From contig NZ_KZ626846.1 in assembly GCF_002911015.1 (NCBI RefSeq), forward strand, positions 62,001 to 126,000: a stretch of DNA of 64,000 bases. The letters run 5' to 3'. The notes beneath the pieces were generated by a model. The model was not told where the DNA came from, ran no database searches, and saw only the letters and a list, made by a program, of their open reading frames with translations. This document shows positions 17,095 through 23,792 of this stretch, in pieces. Source of the stretch: Streptomyces populi. Lineage in GTDB: Bacteria; Actinomycetota; Actinomycetes; Streptomycetales; Streptomycetaceae. A program made the translations under genes and the position numbers. Each line of letters opens with the position of its first letter. Position 1 is the first letter of the stretch.

Positions 17095-17490
17095 TCAGCC
17101 CACCGCGACCCCGAGATCGCGCGTGAGGATCTCCAGCAGCCGTGCTTCGGGCACCTCTGGAACCCGGTACCGGGCGTTCCTGACGTGGGTGAGGAAGTCC
17201 GGGGGCAGGGAGACGTGGTACGTGCCGAGGTAGTGGGCCAGGTCCTGCCGCCACAGCCAGGTCCCGTCCGTGGACAGGGACCCGATGCCGGACAGGACGG
17301 GGCCCCGCGGGTCCAGGACGTCGGGCCCCGCGCTCGTCTCGGCCCAGACCCCGGCACCCCGCCCGAGATAGCCGACGATCCGGGCCTCGTCCGGCTCGCC
17401 CACCGGGTTCACGGCATCCCGCAGAAACCCGTCCGGGGGAAGCCCCCACCCCGGTTCGAGCTCACGGAAGAACCCCACGACCCGGATCAT
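17095..17490 (-). CDS. Hypothetical protein of the immunity island
   Basis: A 131-residue soluble protein of unknown family, starting at ATG 17490. It has a Gly/Pro-rich first half (GFFRELEPGWGLPPDGFL) and a second half with WLWRQDLAHYLGTYHVSLPPDFL and VPEARLLEILTRDLG. Small acidic proteins of this type downstream of toxin loci in Streptomyces are often immunity proteins, but nothing specific identifies it here. It is the last gene of the minus-strand island and is convergent with the Tad operon. Confidence 0.65.
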   Translation of the reverse strand: MIRVVGFFRELEPGWGLPPDGFLRDAVNPVGEPDEARIVGYLGRGAGVWAETSAGPDVLDPRGPVLSGIGSLSTDGTWLWRQDLAHYLGTYHVSLPPDFLTHVRNARYRVPEVPEARLLEILTRDLGVAVG

Positions 17491-17521
17491 CCCCGCACCT
17501 CGCCGATCCGCTGTCCCAGGG

Positions 17522-17851
17522 CTACTTCGCCCCGTCCTTCTTCTCCGTCTTCACGCCCTCCGAGACGTCCTTGGCCAGCTGGTCGTCGAGTTTGCGGAAC
17601 TCGCGGACGACGGCGTCGGACATCTTGGCGAGGGCGTCGAGGGACTGGCCGATGTCCTCGCGGCCGTCCTCCCAGCCGGACTCGAAGTCGTCCAGGGCGT
17701 CGTAGACGGTGCGGTCGCCGAGGTCGTCCTCGTACGACTCGAAGAGCTTCTTGGTGTGGTTCAGCCGGGTCTTGATGTCCCGCAGCCGGCCGCCGTAGTC
17801 CTCCAGCTCGCTCAGCGGGAGCGCGAGGTCGCTCTTGCCGCCACCACCCAT
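17522..17851 (-). CDS. WXG100-like helical protein, paralog of the toxin partner at 23078-23398
   Basis: A 109-residue, almost entirely helical protein without a signal peptide. The core LGDRTVYDALDDFESGW, then 'REDIGQSLDAL', lines up with LGNQRIVDAFDEFASNW, then 'RKDLAEQIETL', in the partner protein encoded at 23078-23398, so the two are paralogs. Proteins of this size and composition commonly form dimers with the helical N-terminus of type VII-exported toxins. No toxin gene remains next to this copy, which suggests an orphan left after deletion of a toxin or a helper for a toxin elsewhere. Confidence 0.72.
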   Translation of the reverse strand: MGGGGKSDLALPLSELEDYGGRLRDIKTRLNHTKKLFESYEDDLGDRTVYDALDDFESGWEDGREDIGQSLDALAKMSDAVVREFRKLDDQLAKDVSEGVKTEKKDGAK

Positions 17852-17885
17852 GTCCGTTCCCCCTCCTGGAGTCCTGATGTGCCGG

Positions 17886-18131
17886 TCAGGCGAACCGGAA
17901 CGTGCCGGTGACCGCGCCGAAGATGTCGTGGAAGGCCGCGGCCAGGTCGAGCACCGGGCTGGTTCCGGAGACGAGAACGACCTTGTCGGTGGTTCCCGGG
18001 ACCGGGATGCACGTCTGGGGCAGCACCATGCGGAGGGTGCGGATGCCGAACTCCCACCAGGACTCCGGGACGGACGGGGAGAAACCCGGGAACAGGCCGG
18101 GGGCCTCCGGAGGCGCGGGGCTTTCGATCAC
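17886..18131 (-). CDS. Internally deleted paralog of the protein encoded at 3360-4010
   Basis: An 81-residue frame starting at GTG 18131, which overlaps the upstream stop in a GTGA. It contains 'SVPESWWEFGIRTLRMVL' joined directly to QTCIPVPGTTDKVVLV and FHDIFGAVTGTFRF. The 216-residue relative has the same two ends separated by about 115-125 residues, so the middle has been lost in frame. The reading frame and the translational coupling are intact, so this may be a functional mini-protein or a decaying copy. It sits between the orphan WXG-like gene and the Cys-containing gene. Confidence 0.65.
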   Translation of the reverse strand: MIESPAPPEAPGLFPGFSPSVPESWWEFGIRTLRMVLPQTCIPVPGTTDKVVLVSGTSPVLDLAAAFHDIFGAVTGTFRFA

Positions 18132-18826
18132 GCGTCCTCCTCGTCGAAGGTGACGGGGGTGTACGTCTTCGCGTGGGCGGCGAGAAACGTGCGGGCTTCC
18201 TCGGGAAAGGGAAGGGGCGCCAGGGCCACGTAGTCGATGAGATTCTTCGGCGCGTAGTAGTCGACGAAACGGTATTCCACACGGGCCAGTTCGGTCGTGT
18301 CCGCGTACCGGTGGGCCACCCCGAGTGCTTCCAGGAGGTCGGAAAGTCCGTACGTTCCGACCTCGTCCCCGAGGTCGACGGGAAGCCGGTAACGGGTCAC
18401 CTCGGAAGCCGAGACCGGAATTTCGTCCGAGCCGATGGCCCGGAGCTGGGCCAGACCGAAGCCGAACCACGGACCGGTCTTGCTCACGAGCATCCAGCGA
18501 TCGGCCTTCCCGCTCTGGAAGATGTCGCACTCGTCGCCCGAGAAGACGGGAAACATACTCAGGCCCATCCTGGTGAGCGGCGGGTGGGACTTCTCCAGGC
18601 CGGAGATCTCCTCGTGCCCGGCTTGAACGAGGTGGACGAATTCCGCGTGGAACGCCTCCCGTTCCTCCGATCGCTCGAGGCACGAGAAGTGGAGATTCCC
18701 GTCGAGGAAGGAGGGGGAGTCGGACCACTGGTCCCGAAGCAGGCGGTATCCGATGATCTCCCCGGAATGCCCGTCGACCGGGGGAGCCGCCTCGCCGCAG
18801 ATCTGGCAAAGGTTGATGTCGGGCAC
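18128..18826 (-). CDS. Hypothetical protein with N-terminal CxxC
   Basis: A 232-residue soluble protein. GTG 18826 is preceded by AGGAGAG. The N-terminus reads PDINLCQICGEAAPP and later LHFSCLERSEER, so C-x2-C with a nearby His and Cys could bind zinc. The remainder is mixed alpha/beta with no recognised catalytic motif (SMFPVFSGDECDIF, WFGFGLAQLRAIG, PKNLIDYVALAPLPFP). Its location among toxin partner genes suggests immunity or regulation of the toxin, but this is inference. It overlaps the deleted paralog downstream by four bases. Confidence 0.65.
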   Translation of the reverse strand: MPDINLCQICGEAAPPVDGHSGEIIGYRLLRDQWSDSPSFLDGNLHFSCLERSEEREAFHAEFVHLVQAGHEEISGLEKSHPPLTRMGLSMFPVFSGDECDIFQSGKADRWMLVSKTGPWFGFGLAQLRAIGSDEIPVSASEVTRYRLPVDLGDEVGTYGLSDLLEALGVAHRYADTTELARVEYRFVDYYAPKNLIDYVALAPLPFPEEARTFLAAHAKTYTPVTFDEEDA

Positions 18827-18881
18827 GGCTCTCCTGGCGGTGGTCGGTCCGATGGGAGGGGACGATGGTCTGGGCGCGGCT

Positions 18882-19241
18882 TCAGGCGTCGAAGGTCCGG
18901 TCGTCGATGAGCTCACCGCTCTCCGACCACTTCTTGATCGAACGAACCGTCCCGCGCGCGCCGTACTCCTTCTCGACGGCGAGCCGGCCGTTCTGGTGCC
19001 AGTCCCGCCACCGGCCGTACGGAATTCCTCGCCGGCACTGGCCTTCCGCCCTGTCCGTTCCGTCCGAATACCATGCGCGGGCGGGGCCGTCCTCCAGGCC
19101 CTCGGCGTAGGTGGTCACGGCGACCACCTGCCCTGTCCGGGGATCCGTTTCGACGGTTTCTCCGGTGAACGGCCGACCTTGACGGATCAGTGACTGGTCG
19201 ATTCCCACGTCCAGTTCGGGATCGTCGACGTCGATGCGCAT
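18882..19241 (-). CDS. YwqK/MORN-like repeat protein, candidate antitoxin or immunity factor
   Basis: A 119-residue protein starting at ATG 19241 (MRIDVDDPELDVG). It contains MORN-like repeats seen as 'GLEDGPARAWYSDGT', 'GIPYGRWRDWHQNGRL' and 'GTVRSIKKWSESGEL', the pattern of the YwqK family, members of which accompany polymorphic toxins as antitoxins. No signal peptide is visible. It is separated from the CxxC gene by 55 bases and lies on the same strand. A partner toxin is not evident next to it, so it may be an orphan immunity gene kept for protection against relatives. Confidence 0.7.
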   Translation of the reverse strand: MRIDVDDPELDVGIDQSLIRQGRPFTGETVETDPRTGQVVAVTTYAEGLEDGPARAWYSDGTDRAEGQCRRGIPYGRWRDWHQNGRLAVEKEYGARGTVRSIKKWSESGELIDDRTFDA

Positions 19242-19296
19242 CAGTGGGTGACTCCCGGGACGAGACCTGTGGACGAAGCCGCGAAACCCGGAGGCA

Positions 19297-19503
19297 CTAC
19301 CGCCGCCGGGGTGCGGCGACCGTTCCGGTGCGTATGGCGCGGAGGAGGTGGTCGACCGGGGCCGGGGTGGTGCTGAGGACGACACCGGGGTCGTCGGATT
19401 CGCGGAGGTGCAGGGCGGCAGCGGTCGAGGCGAGCTCGACGCAGGCGTTTCCTTCGCCGCCGCCGGAGAAGGAGGACTTCTGCCAGGTGTAGGGGGTGCT
19501 CAT
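19297..19503 (-). CDS. DUF397 family protein, small partner of the XRE regulator
   Basis: A 68-residue DUF397 protein: TWQKSSFSGGGEGNACVELA is the family's signature opening, followed by ALHLRESDDPG and a C-terminal helix. In Streptomyces these small proteins are encoded next to XRE regulators with a DUF5753 domain (as in whiJ-type pairs) and are thought to counteract or modulate them. Here the regulator gene ends eight bases upstream. ATG 19503 is preferred to ATG 19515, which would add four residues. Confidence 0.88.
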   Translation of the reverse strand: MSTPYTWQKSSFSGGGEGNACVELASTAAALHLRESDDPGVVLSTTPAPVDHLLRAIRTGTVAAPRRR

Positions 19504-19511
19504 GCCGCGCC

Positions 19512-20363
19512 TCACAGTTCCTTTGTCAGCCGGTGGATGAAGTCGCGCGACCGCTCGGGCTCGAACGACACGCTCCTCACCTTACGGAACAGCGATCTGA
19601 GACGGTCGAGTTGAGCTTCCGAATCGATGAACGCCGTGCCGTACGGAGCATCGCGCACGAAGGTGTCCAGGCGGGGAACGGCGCCACCCATGTGCACCAT
19701 GGCGCTGCCGGCCCCGGCGAATCCGTCGAGGTCGTAGGGAATGACCCGCACGGTCACGTGGTCGGCCTCGGAGAGCTCCAGGATCCTGCCCAGCTGCACC
19801 CGAGTGGCCGCTCGGTCGCCGACCCTGATCCGCAGCGCCGACTCGTGGATCACCGTCTCGTACGGAATCGTCCTCGGCCCTTCCAGGATCGTGCGACGTC
19901 GCATCCTGTGCCGCACCCATGACTCCAGCTGATCCGGGCGCAGTTCAGGAGTCGTGAACGAGAACAGCGCGCGGGCGTAGTCCTCGGTCTGGAGGAGCCC
20001 GGGTACGTGGAGGAAGTCGACGTCGCGGCGGAACGTGGCGTGGTGCTCCAGCTCCGCGAGGTCCAGGAAGGGCGCGGGGAGGATTCCGCGGTACTCCTCC
20101 CACCAGCCGCGGGTGCGATCCGTGGCCAGTGCTGCCAGGCCGTCGATCAAAGCCTCGTCGAGGCAGGCGTAGTGGGCGGCGAGGCGGCGAAGGCGTGCTT
20201 CGCTGACACCCGACAGTCCGGACTCGACATGGGTCATCTGGGACGAGTTCACTCCGAGGAGCGCGGCTGTCTCCCGCGCCGTCATGCCTGCCGACTCGCG
20301 CATCCTGCGCAGCTCCGCGCCCAGGCGCAGTTGTCGAGCGGTGGGGTGGTTCCGCAGCGGCAT
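19512..20363 (-). CDS. XRE-family transcriptional regulator with DUF5753 domain
   Basis: A 283-residue DNA-binding regulator. ATG 20363 has GAAGGAG six bases upstream; an upstream ATG at 20378 would be less well placed. The helix-turn-helix is near residues 15-65 (LGAELRRMRESAGMTARETA, then SSQMTHVESG). The rest is DUF5753, recognised by 'FLDLAELEHHATF', 'VPGLLQTEDYARAL' and 'ITYETVIHES'-like blocks, ending FVRDAPYGTAFIDSE. It pairs with the DUF397 gene immediately downstream. Such pairs are abundant in Streptomyces and influence development or antibiotic genes; here control of the adjacent toxin island is possible but not shown by the sequence. Confidence 0.9.
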   Translation of the reverse strand: MPLRNHPTARQLRLGAELRRMRESAGMTARETAALLGVNSSQMTHVESGLSGVSEARLRRLAAHYACLDEALIDGLAALATDRTRGWWEEYRGILPAPFLDLAELEHHATFRRDVDFLHVPGLLQTEDYARALFSFTTPELRPDQLESWVRHRMRRRTILEGPRTIPYETVIHESALRIRVGDRAATRVQLGRILELSEADHVTVRVIPYDLDGFAGAGSAMVHMGGAVPRLDTFVRDAPYGTAFIDSEAQLDRLRSLFRKVRSVSFEPERSRDFIHRLTKEL

Positions 20364-20752
20364 CGACGGCTCCTTCACTGCAACTCGGCGCTCTGGGTGC
20401 CTCGTTCGGGTGTCAGGCTACGGCAACGGATTGTGCTGCCTCGATTTTGAGGTCTGCGTTCGGTGACGCGAAGGTCGCTCTGTGGCGTCCGGAGACCCGG
20501 AAGCGCGCCACTCCGTCCTGCCGTGACGGCTGTGACACCGCCACCGCACCCGCGGCCGGCCATCGACTCCCCCCATCGGAAACGGGGTTCACCCGTGCCC
20601 GAAGGGGCCCGCGGCCCTGCGCCTGCACCGGCGGGACGGGGTGCCGCGGATCGGTGCCCGGGACGCGAGCCCGCTGCCACTCCCGTACGGCGGGCGGGGC
20701 GCGGCCGACGCGGAAGCCGGCCGGGGTCTCGTCCTGGTCCGCCCCGCGCTCC
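20364..20752. other. Intergenic region upstream of the XRE regulator
   Basis: No gene is supported. On the minus strand, near the regulator, an imperfect palindrome CCTCAAAATCGAGG (plus-strand 20438-20451) is followed by CACAAT and could be an autoregulatory operator with a -10 element. The left-over sequence is G/C-rich with several short hairpins and probably holds the terminator of the minus-strand gene ending at 20753. Confidence 0.35.
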
Positions 20753-21127
20753 TCAGACGGGCATGGCCCGGGCGTGCTGGTCCCGGAGCGCCGCCCAGGC
20801 CAGTTCCTGGGCCGGGCCGGGCATGGCGGGAGCGGGGTGGCCGGCCCTGTCGATGAGCACCAGGGCCGTGGCGATGAAACCGAGGCTCAGGGAACGGAGG
20901 ATTCCCTGGTCCGACGCGGTGAATCGGGCTACGGCCACTTCGGAGAGCTTCCGGAAGCGTTCGAAATCCACGACGCATTCACCGGCTGCGAGTGGTCCCA
21001 CTCCCGAGTCCGTCCGATAGATCCCCGAGAAGACGTCCGAACTGCCCTTGAAGGCGTGGGCGACCTCGGCGTCAGGGCACCAGATGTCGCGTCCGGGCAT
21101 GTCGCTCGAGTGGAACCTGAACTTCAC
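20753..21127 (-). CDS. Hypothetical small protein of the toxin island
   Basis: A protein of about 124 residues beginning VKFRFHSSDMPGRDIWCPDAEV at GTG 21127; a TTG at 21139 that overlaps the previous stop is another possible start. It has a helical C-terminal half (SEVAVARFTASDQG, then LSLGFIATALVLIDRAG). The opening 'DIWCPDAEV' and this second half recall DUF6086-type actinobacterial proteins, but this is a weak impression. The nine-base gap from the SitI3-like gene places it in the CdiA-toxin operon, as a second immunity gene or accessory factor. Confidence 0.6.
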   Translation of the reverse strand: MKFRFHSSDMPGRDIWCPDAEVAHAFKGSSDVFSGIYRTDSGVGPLAAGECVVDFERFRKLSEVAVARFTASDQGILRSLSLGFIATALVLIDRAGHPAPAMPGPAQELAWAALRDQHARAMPV

Positions 21128-21135
21128 TGGAGAAC

Positions 21136-21627
21136 TCAATCCATGTCCATGGTGTGGGTCTCCCGGCGATAGGGCCGGGGCGCGAGAGCGAGCCGATCCG
21201 CCGGCCAGAGATCGTCCCGTTCGTTGAGGCTCAGTTCGCCGTTCTTGCGGAGCAGCCAGACGACCTCGAACTGGTAGTGCAGTACGGCGTCGCCCTCGAT
21301 CCGGTCCAGCAGGGGTGCGATCAGGCGGATCATGTCGTTCTGCTGGTCCGAGGTGTCTGCCTCCTTGCCCATGCGGAAGCCGACGCCGACCGTCGGAGCG
21401 AACCCGAGATTCGTGACGACGGGGTCCCACGGCTGGGGTGGCCGCTGCTGGAGCACGCTGACGCACGTCTCACGACGGGTGTACGCGAAAACTCCCCTCT
21501 CCGTCAGTCGCTCCCCCGTGATCGATTCGTCGAACACGCCGGATTCCCTGCCGATCTCGGCGAGCCAGGATGCGACCTCGGATGCGGGTGACCGTGTCGC
21601 GATGTCGAGGTCATATTCGATTGCCAT
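21136..21627 (-). CDS. SitI3-family candidate immunity protein
   Basis: A 163-residue soluble protein with the typical SitI3-like opening MAIEYDLDIATRSPASEVA and the C-terminal block YQFEVVWLLRKNGELSLNE followed by RDDLWP. SitI3 was named for an immunity protein of a myxobacterial contact-dependent toxin exchange system, and the family is common beside Streptomyces toxins. The ATG at 21627 has AAGGGA upstream. It begins 20 bases after the CdiA-type toxin gene ends, the classic immunity position, so it probably neutralises that toxin in the cytoplasm. Confidence 0.82.
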   Translation of the reverse strand: MAIEYDLDIATRSPASEVASWLAEIGRESGVFDESITGERLTERGVFAYTRRETCVSVLQQRPPQPWDPVVTNLGFAPTVGVGFRMGKEADTSDQQNDMIRLIAPLLDRIEGDAVLHYQFEVVWLLRKNGELSLNERDDLWPADRLALAPRPYRRETHTMDMD

Positions 21628-21647
21628 GCGGAAAGATCCCTTGATTC

Positions 21648-23081
21648 CTACGGATAGAGGTGAACTATGTTGCCCTCGCGATCGATGACCATCACCTCCT
21701 TCAAGCCCTCCTTGGGCCAACTGTGGAACTGCTGTCGAAGAGCGCCCAGATCGGCTCCGCTGTCTCCGAGGTTCAGGACGACGCGCTCCGTCTGTCCCTT
21801 GTCGACCTTCTTCTCCACGGCCCGCCAGATGGAGCGGGGGTTGTCGGAGGTGGGGGCGTAGTTGTCGAATATCTTTCCTTCGACACGGAAGTCGGGTTTG
21901 GTTCCGTTGGGCATCTTCCCGGGAGACTGTTCGACGTCGTACCCCTGCCGGGCCAAGGTTTCGGCCGAGTGCACTTCCCGGCCTTTCGCGCGTATCGTCT
22001 CGGCGTCGTCGTTCTTGCTGAGGGATTCCGGATTCCCGCGAGGCTGGGCATGGGGGTCCGCCTCGCCCGACGGCTTGGTCCGGTCGACCTTGGCCGCCGT
22101 GTCCCAGTCGCCGCCCCCGCCCCCGCCCGAGCCGTCGGACGTCATGTCGACCCGGTCGGGCCCCATCGCGTCGTTCATGATGCCGGCCGCGCCGGCGCCC
22201 GCGATCGAGAGCCCGGCGGCGATCTGGGCCGCGGCCGCGACGTTGATGGGAATCCCGAGAGCCGCTCCGATCCCGGTCGCGTCCAGCAGGATGCCGCCGA
22301 CTTCCTCACCGGCCCCCAGCGCCGCCAGGCCGAGCCCTCCGAGCACGGCCAGCGTCGATGGGAGATCGTCCACCATGGCCTTGCCGATGGAGGCGAGGTC
22401 CGAGACGAGGACCTCACCCGCCTCCGTCAGCGCCTCTCCGACCTCGGAGGCGACGGAGTCCACGGCATCGCCGAACTTGTCCCATCGGGAATCGTGCATC
22501 CCGTCGTGGGTGATGGCGCGGTGGATGATCGCGGCAGCCCGGTCCGCGGCGTCGTCACGAACGCGCTCGGCCTCCCGCAGCAGGGCCTTCGCGTCATCGA
22601 GGTCACCCGCGGCGGCGTCCCGTTTCTTCTTCAGCCGCACCAGTTCGGGATCGTCGTCCTTGGTGTGCGGCGGAAGGTTCCCGATGCCCGTGACCGCCGA
22701 CCGGTGGTCGGCGTCCGCGTCCTTGGCCGCTTTCAACGCCTTGTCGGCCAGCTGCTGGGCGTGCTCGAGGGCCGAGGCCCAGTCGCCCGTGCTGCCGGGG
22801 CGGACGCGCGTGCCCATCGCGCTCGCGGCCTTGTCGTAGCGGTGGTAGGCCTTCCGCAGGGGTTTGATCGTGTCCTGCGCCGTGTCGCGGAAGGAGTCGG
22901 CCGCCTTGGACTTCCAGGACTCGACACCGCTCAGCGCCTCGACGTCGCCCGCTTCGCGCTGGATGTCGTTCGCCATCTCGCGGAGCGACTGTCCGAGCAG
23001 CGCGATCGCATCCGGGTCCCCCGGAACCGGATCGCCGTCCTCACCCAGTACGGACCACTCGTGGGCCGGTGGACGGCTCAC
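21648..23081 (-). CDS. WXG-type toxin with CdiA-like C-terminal nuclease domain
   Basis: A 477-residue polymorphic toxin. Residues 1-200 are helical, with a WXG-like turn (VESWKSKAADSFRDT). Residues about 240-307 are hydrophobic and Gly/Ala-rich (STLAVLGGLGLAALGAGEE through IAAGLSIAGAGAAG). A disordered Gly/Pro linker leads to the tip at about 360-477: 'HSAETLARQGYDVEQSP', KPDFRVEGKIFDNYAPT and 'KGQTERVVLNLGDSG', ending VHLYP. This matches the CdiA C-terminal tRNase family of contact-dependent inhibition systems, so cleavage of RNA in rival cells is likely. GTG 23081 overlaps the partner gene stop (GTGA). A SitI3-like immunity gene follows. Confidence 0.85.
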   Translation of the reverse strand: MSRPPAHEWSVLGEDGDPVPGDPDAIALLGQSLREMANDIQREAGDVEALSGVESWKSKAADSFRDTAQDTIKPLRKAYHRYDKAASAMGTRVRPGSTGDWASALEHAQQLADKALKAAKDADADHRSAVTGIGNLPPHTKDDDPELVRLKKKRDAAAGDLDDAKALLREAERVRDDAADRAAAIIHRAITHDGMHDSRWDKFGDAVDSVASEVGEALTEAGEVLVSDLASIGKAMVDDLPSTLAVLGGLGLAALGAGEEVGGILLDATGIGAALGIPINVAAAAQIAAGLSIAGAGAAGIMNDAMGPDRVDMTSDGSGGGGGGDWDTAAKVDRTKPSGEADPHAQPRGNPESLSKNDDAETIRAKGREVHSAETLARQGYDVEQSPGKMPNGTKPDFRVEGKIFDNYAPTSDNPRSIWRAVEKKVDKGQTERVVLNLGDSGADLGALRQQFHSWPKEGLKEVMVIDREGNIVHLYP

Positions 23082-23398
23082 GAGGGCCCCGGACCCTGTT
23101 CGGTCTTCGCGTCCTGCCGGCGCAGGGCGGCGGCGAGTTCCGCGTCGATGGCGTCGTAGCTCTTGGCCGCTTCCCAGGTGATCGTGCCGAGCGTCTCGAT
23201 CTGCTCGGCCAGGTCCTTGCGGTGGATCTTCCAATTGCTGGCGAATTCGTCGAACGCGTCGACGATGCGCTGGTTTCCCAGTTCTGCCGGCGAGAAGTCC
23301 TCGGCCGGGTTGGCTCGGTCGGTGAAGGAGTGGTAGATCCGCTGCAACGCGCGAGAACACTCGCGTATGCGCTGTGTGTCCGCCTTCAGATCGCTCAT
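23078..23398 (-). CDS. WXG100-like toxin partner protein
   Basis: A 106-residue helical protein, ATG 23398, with no signal peptide. It contains the region NQRIVDAFDEFASNWKIHRK that is conserved with the protein encoded at 17522-17851. The four-base overlap with the toxin gene indicates one-to-one production. By analogy with type VII exported LXG or WXG toxins, small helical proteins encoded just before the toxin bind its N-terminal helices and aid targeting to the export machine. No ESX machinery genes are in the window. Confidence 0.8.
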   Translation of the reverse strand: MSDLKADTQRIRECSRALQRIYHSFTDRANPAEDFSPAELGNQRIVDAFDEFASNWKIHRKDLAEQIETLGTITWEAAKSYDAIDAELAAALRRQDAKTEQGPGPS

Positions 23399-23792
23399 CG
23401 ACGCCCCGTGGTCCGACGCGCGGTTCCGTCTGCGCGCACTCTGTGTTCATGCCAACCTTGTGACTCTATGCGAGCCCGGTTCGGCCCGGGTATAGCCGAA
23501 TTCAACGGCAGGCAAAGGGCGCTGTGCTCGATCGGAAGCGTCGCACCCCAACAGGCCTGTCGCGCACGGTGCGTGAAGGCGGTCCCGCGGACGGTGTGAG
23601 AGCGGTGGGGGTCAACGGGGGAGGCGGGTGCCGGGGGTGAAGAGGCAACTCGGTCGTGCCGGACGGTCGGTGAGGAGACAGGCGGGGTGGGGGCGATGTC
23701 CCCTGCCGGGCCTTCGACACCCTCTTTAGACTCTCAGTAGGCTCGGTTCACCCCGAACCGACATCTTCCCCATACGACCCCAGGACACCGCC
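23399..23792. other. Divergent intergenic region between the toxin operon and the LysM-BTAD gene
   Basis: No gene is supported. The right half carries the promoter described at 23714-23743. The left half, read on the minus strand, has TATACC and TAGAGT hexamers that could be -10 elements of the toxin operon, and a short CCCGG/CCGGG hairpin near 23477-23492. Confidence 0.4.
23714..23743 (+). promoter_or_regulatory. Probable promoter of the LysM-BTAD gene
   Basis: TCGACA at 23714-23719 is separated by 18 bases from TAGGCT at 23738-23743, a fair match to the Streptomyces housekeeping consensus. The start point would be near 23750, giving a leader of about 43 bases. An overlapping TAGACT at 23727 is a second possible -10 element. 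Confidence 0.5.
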
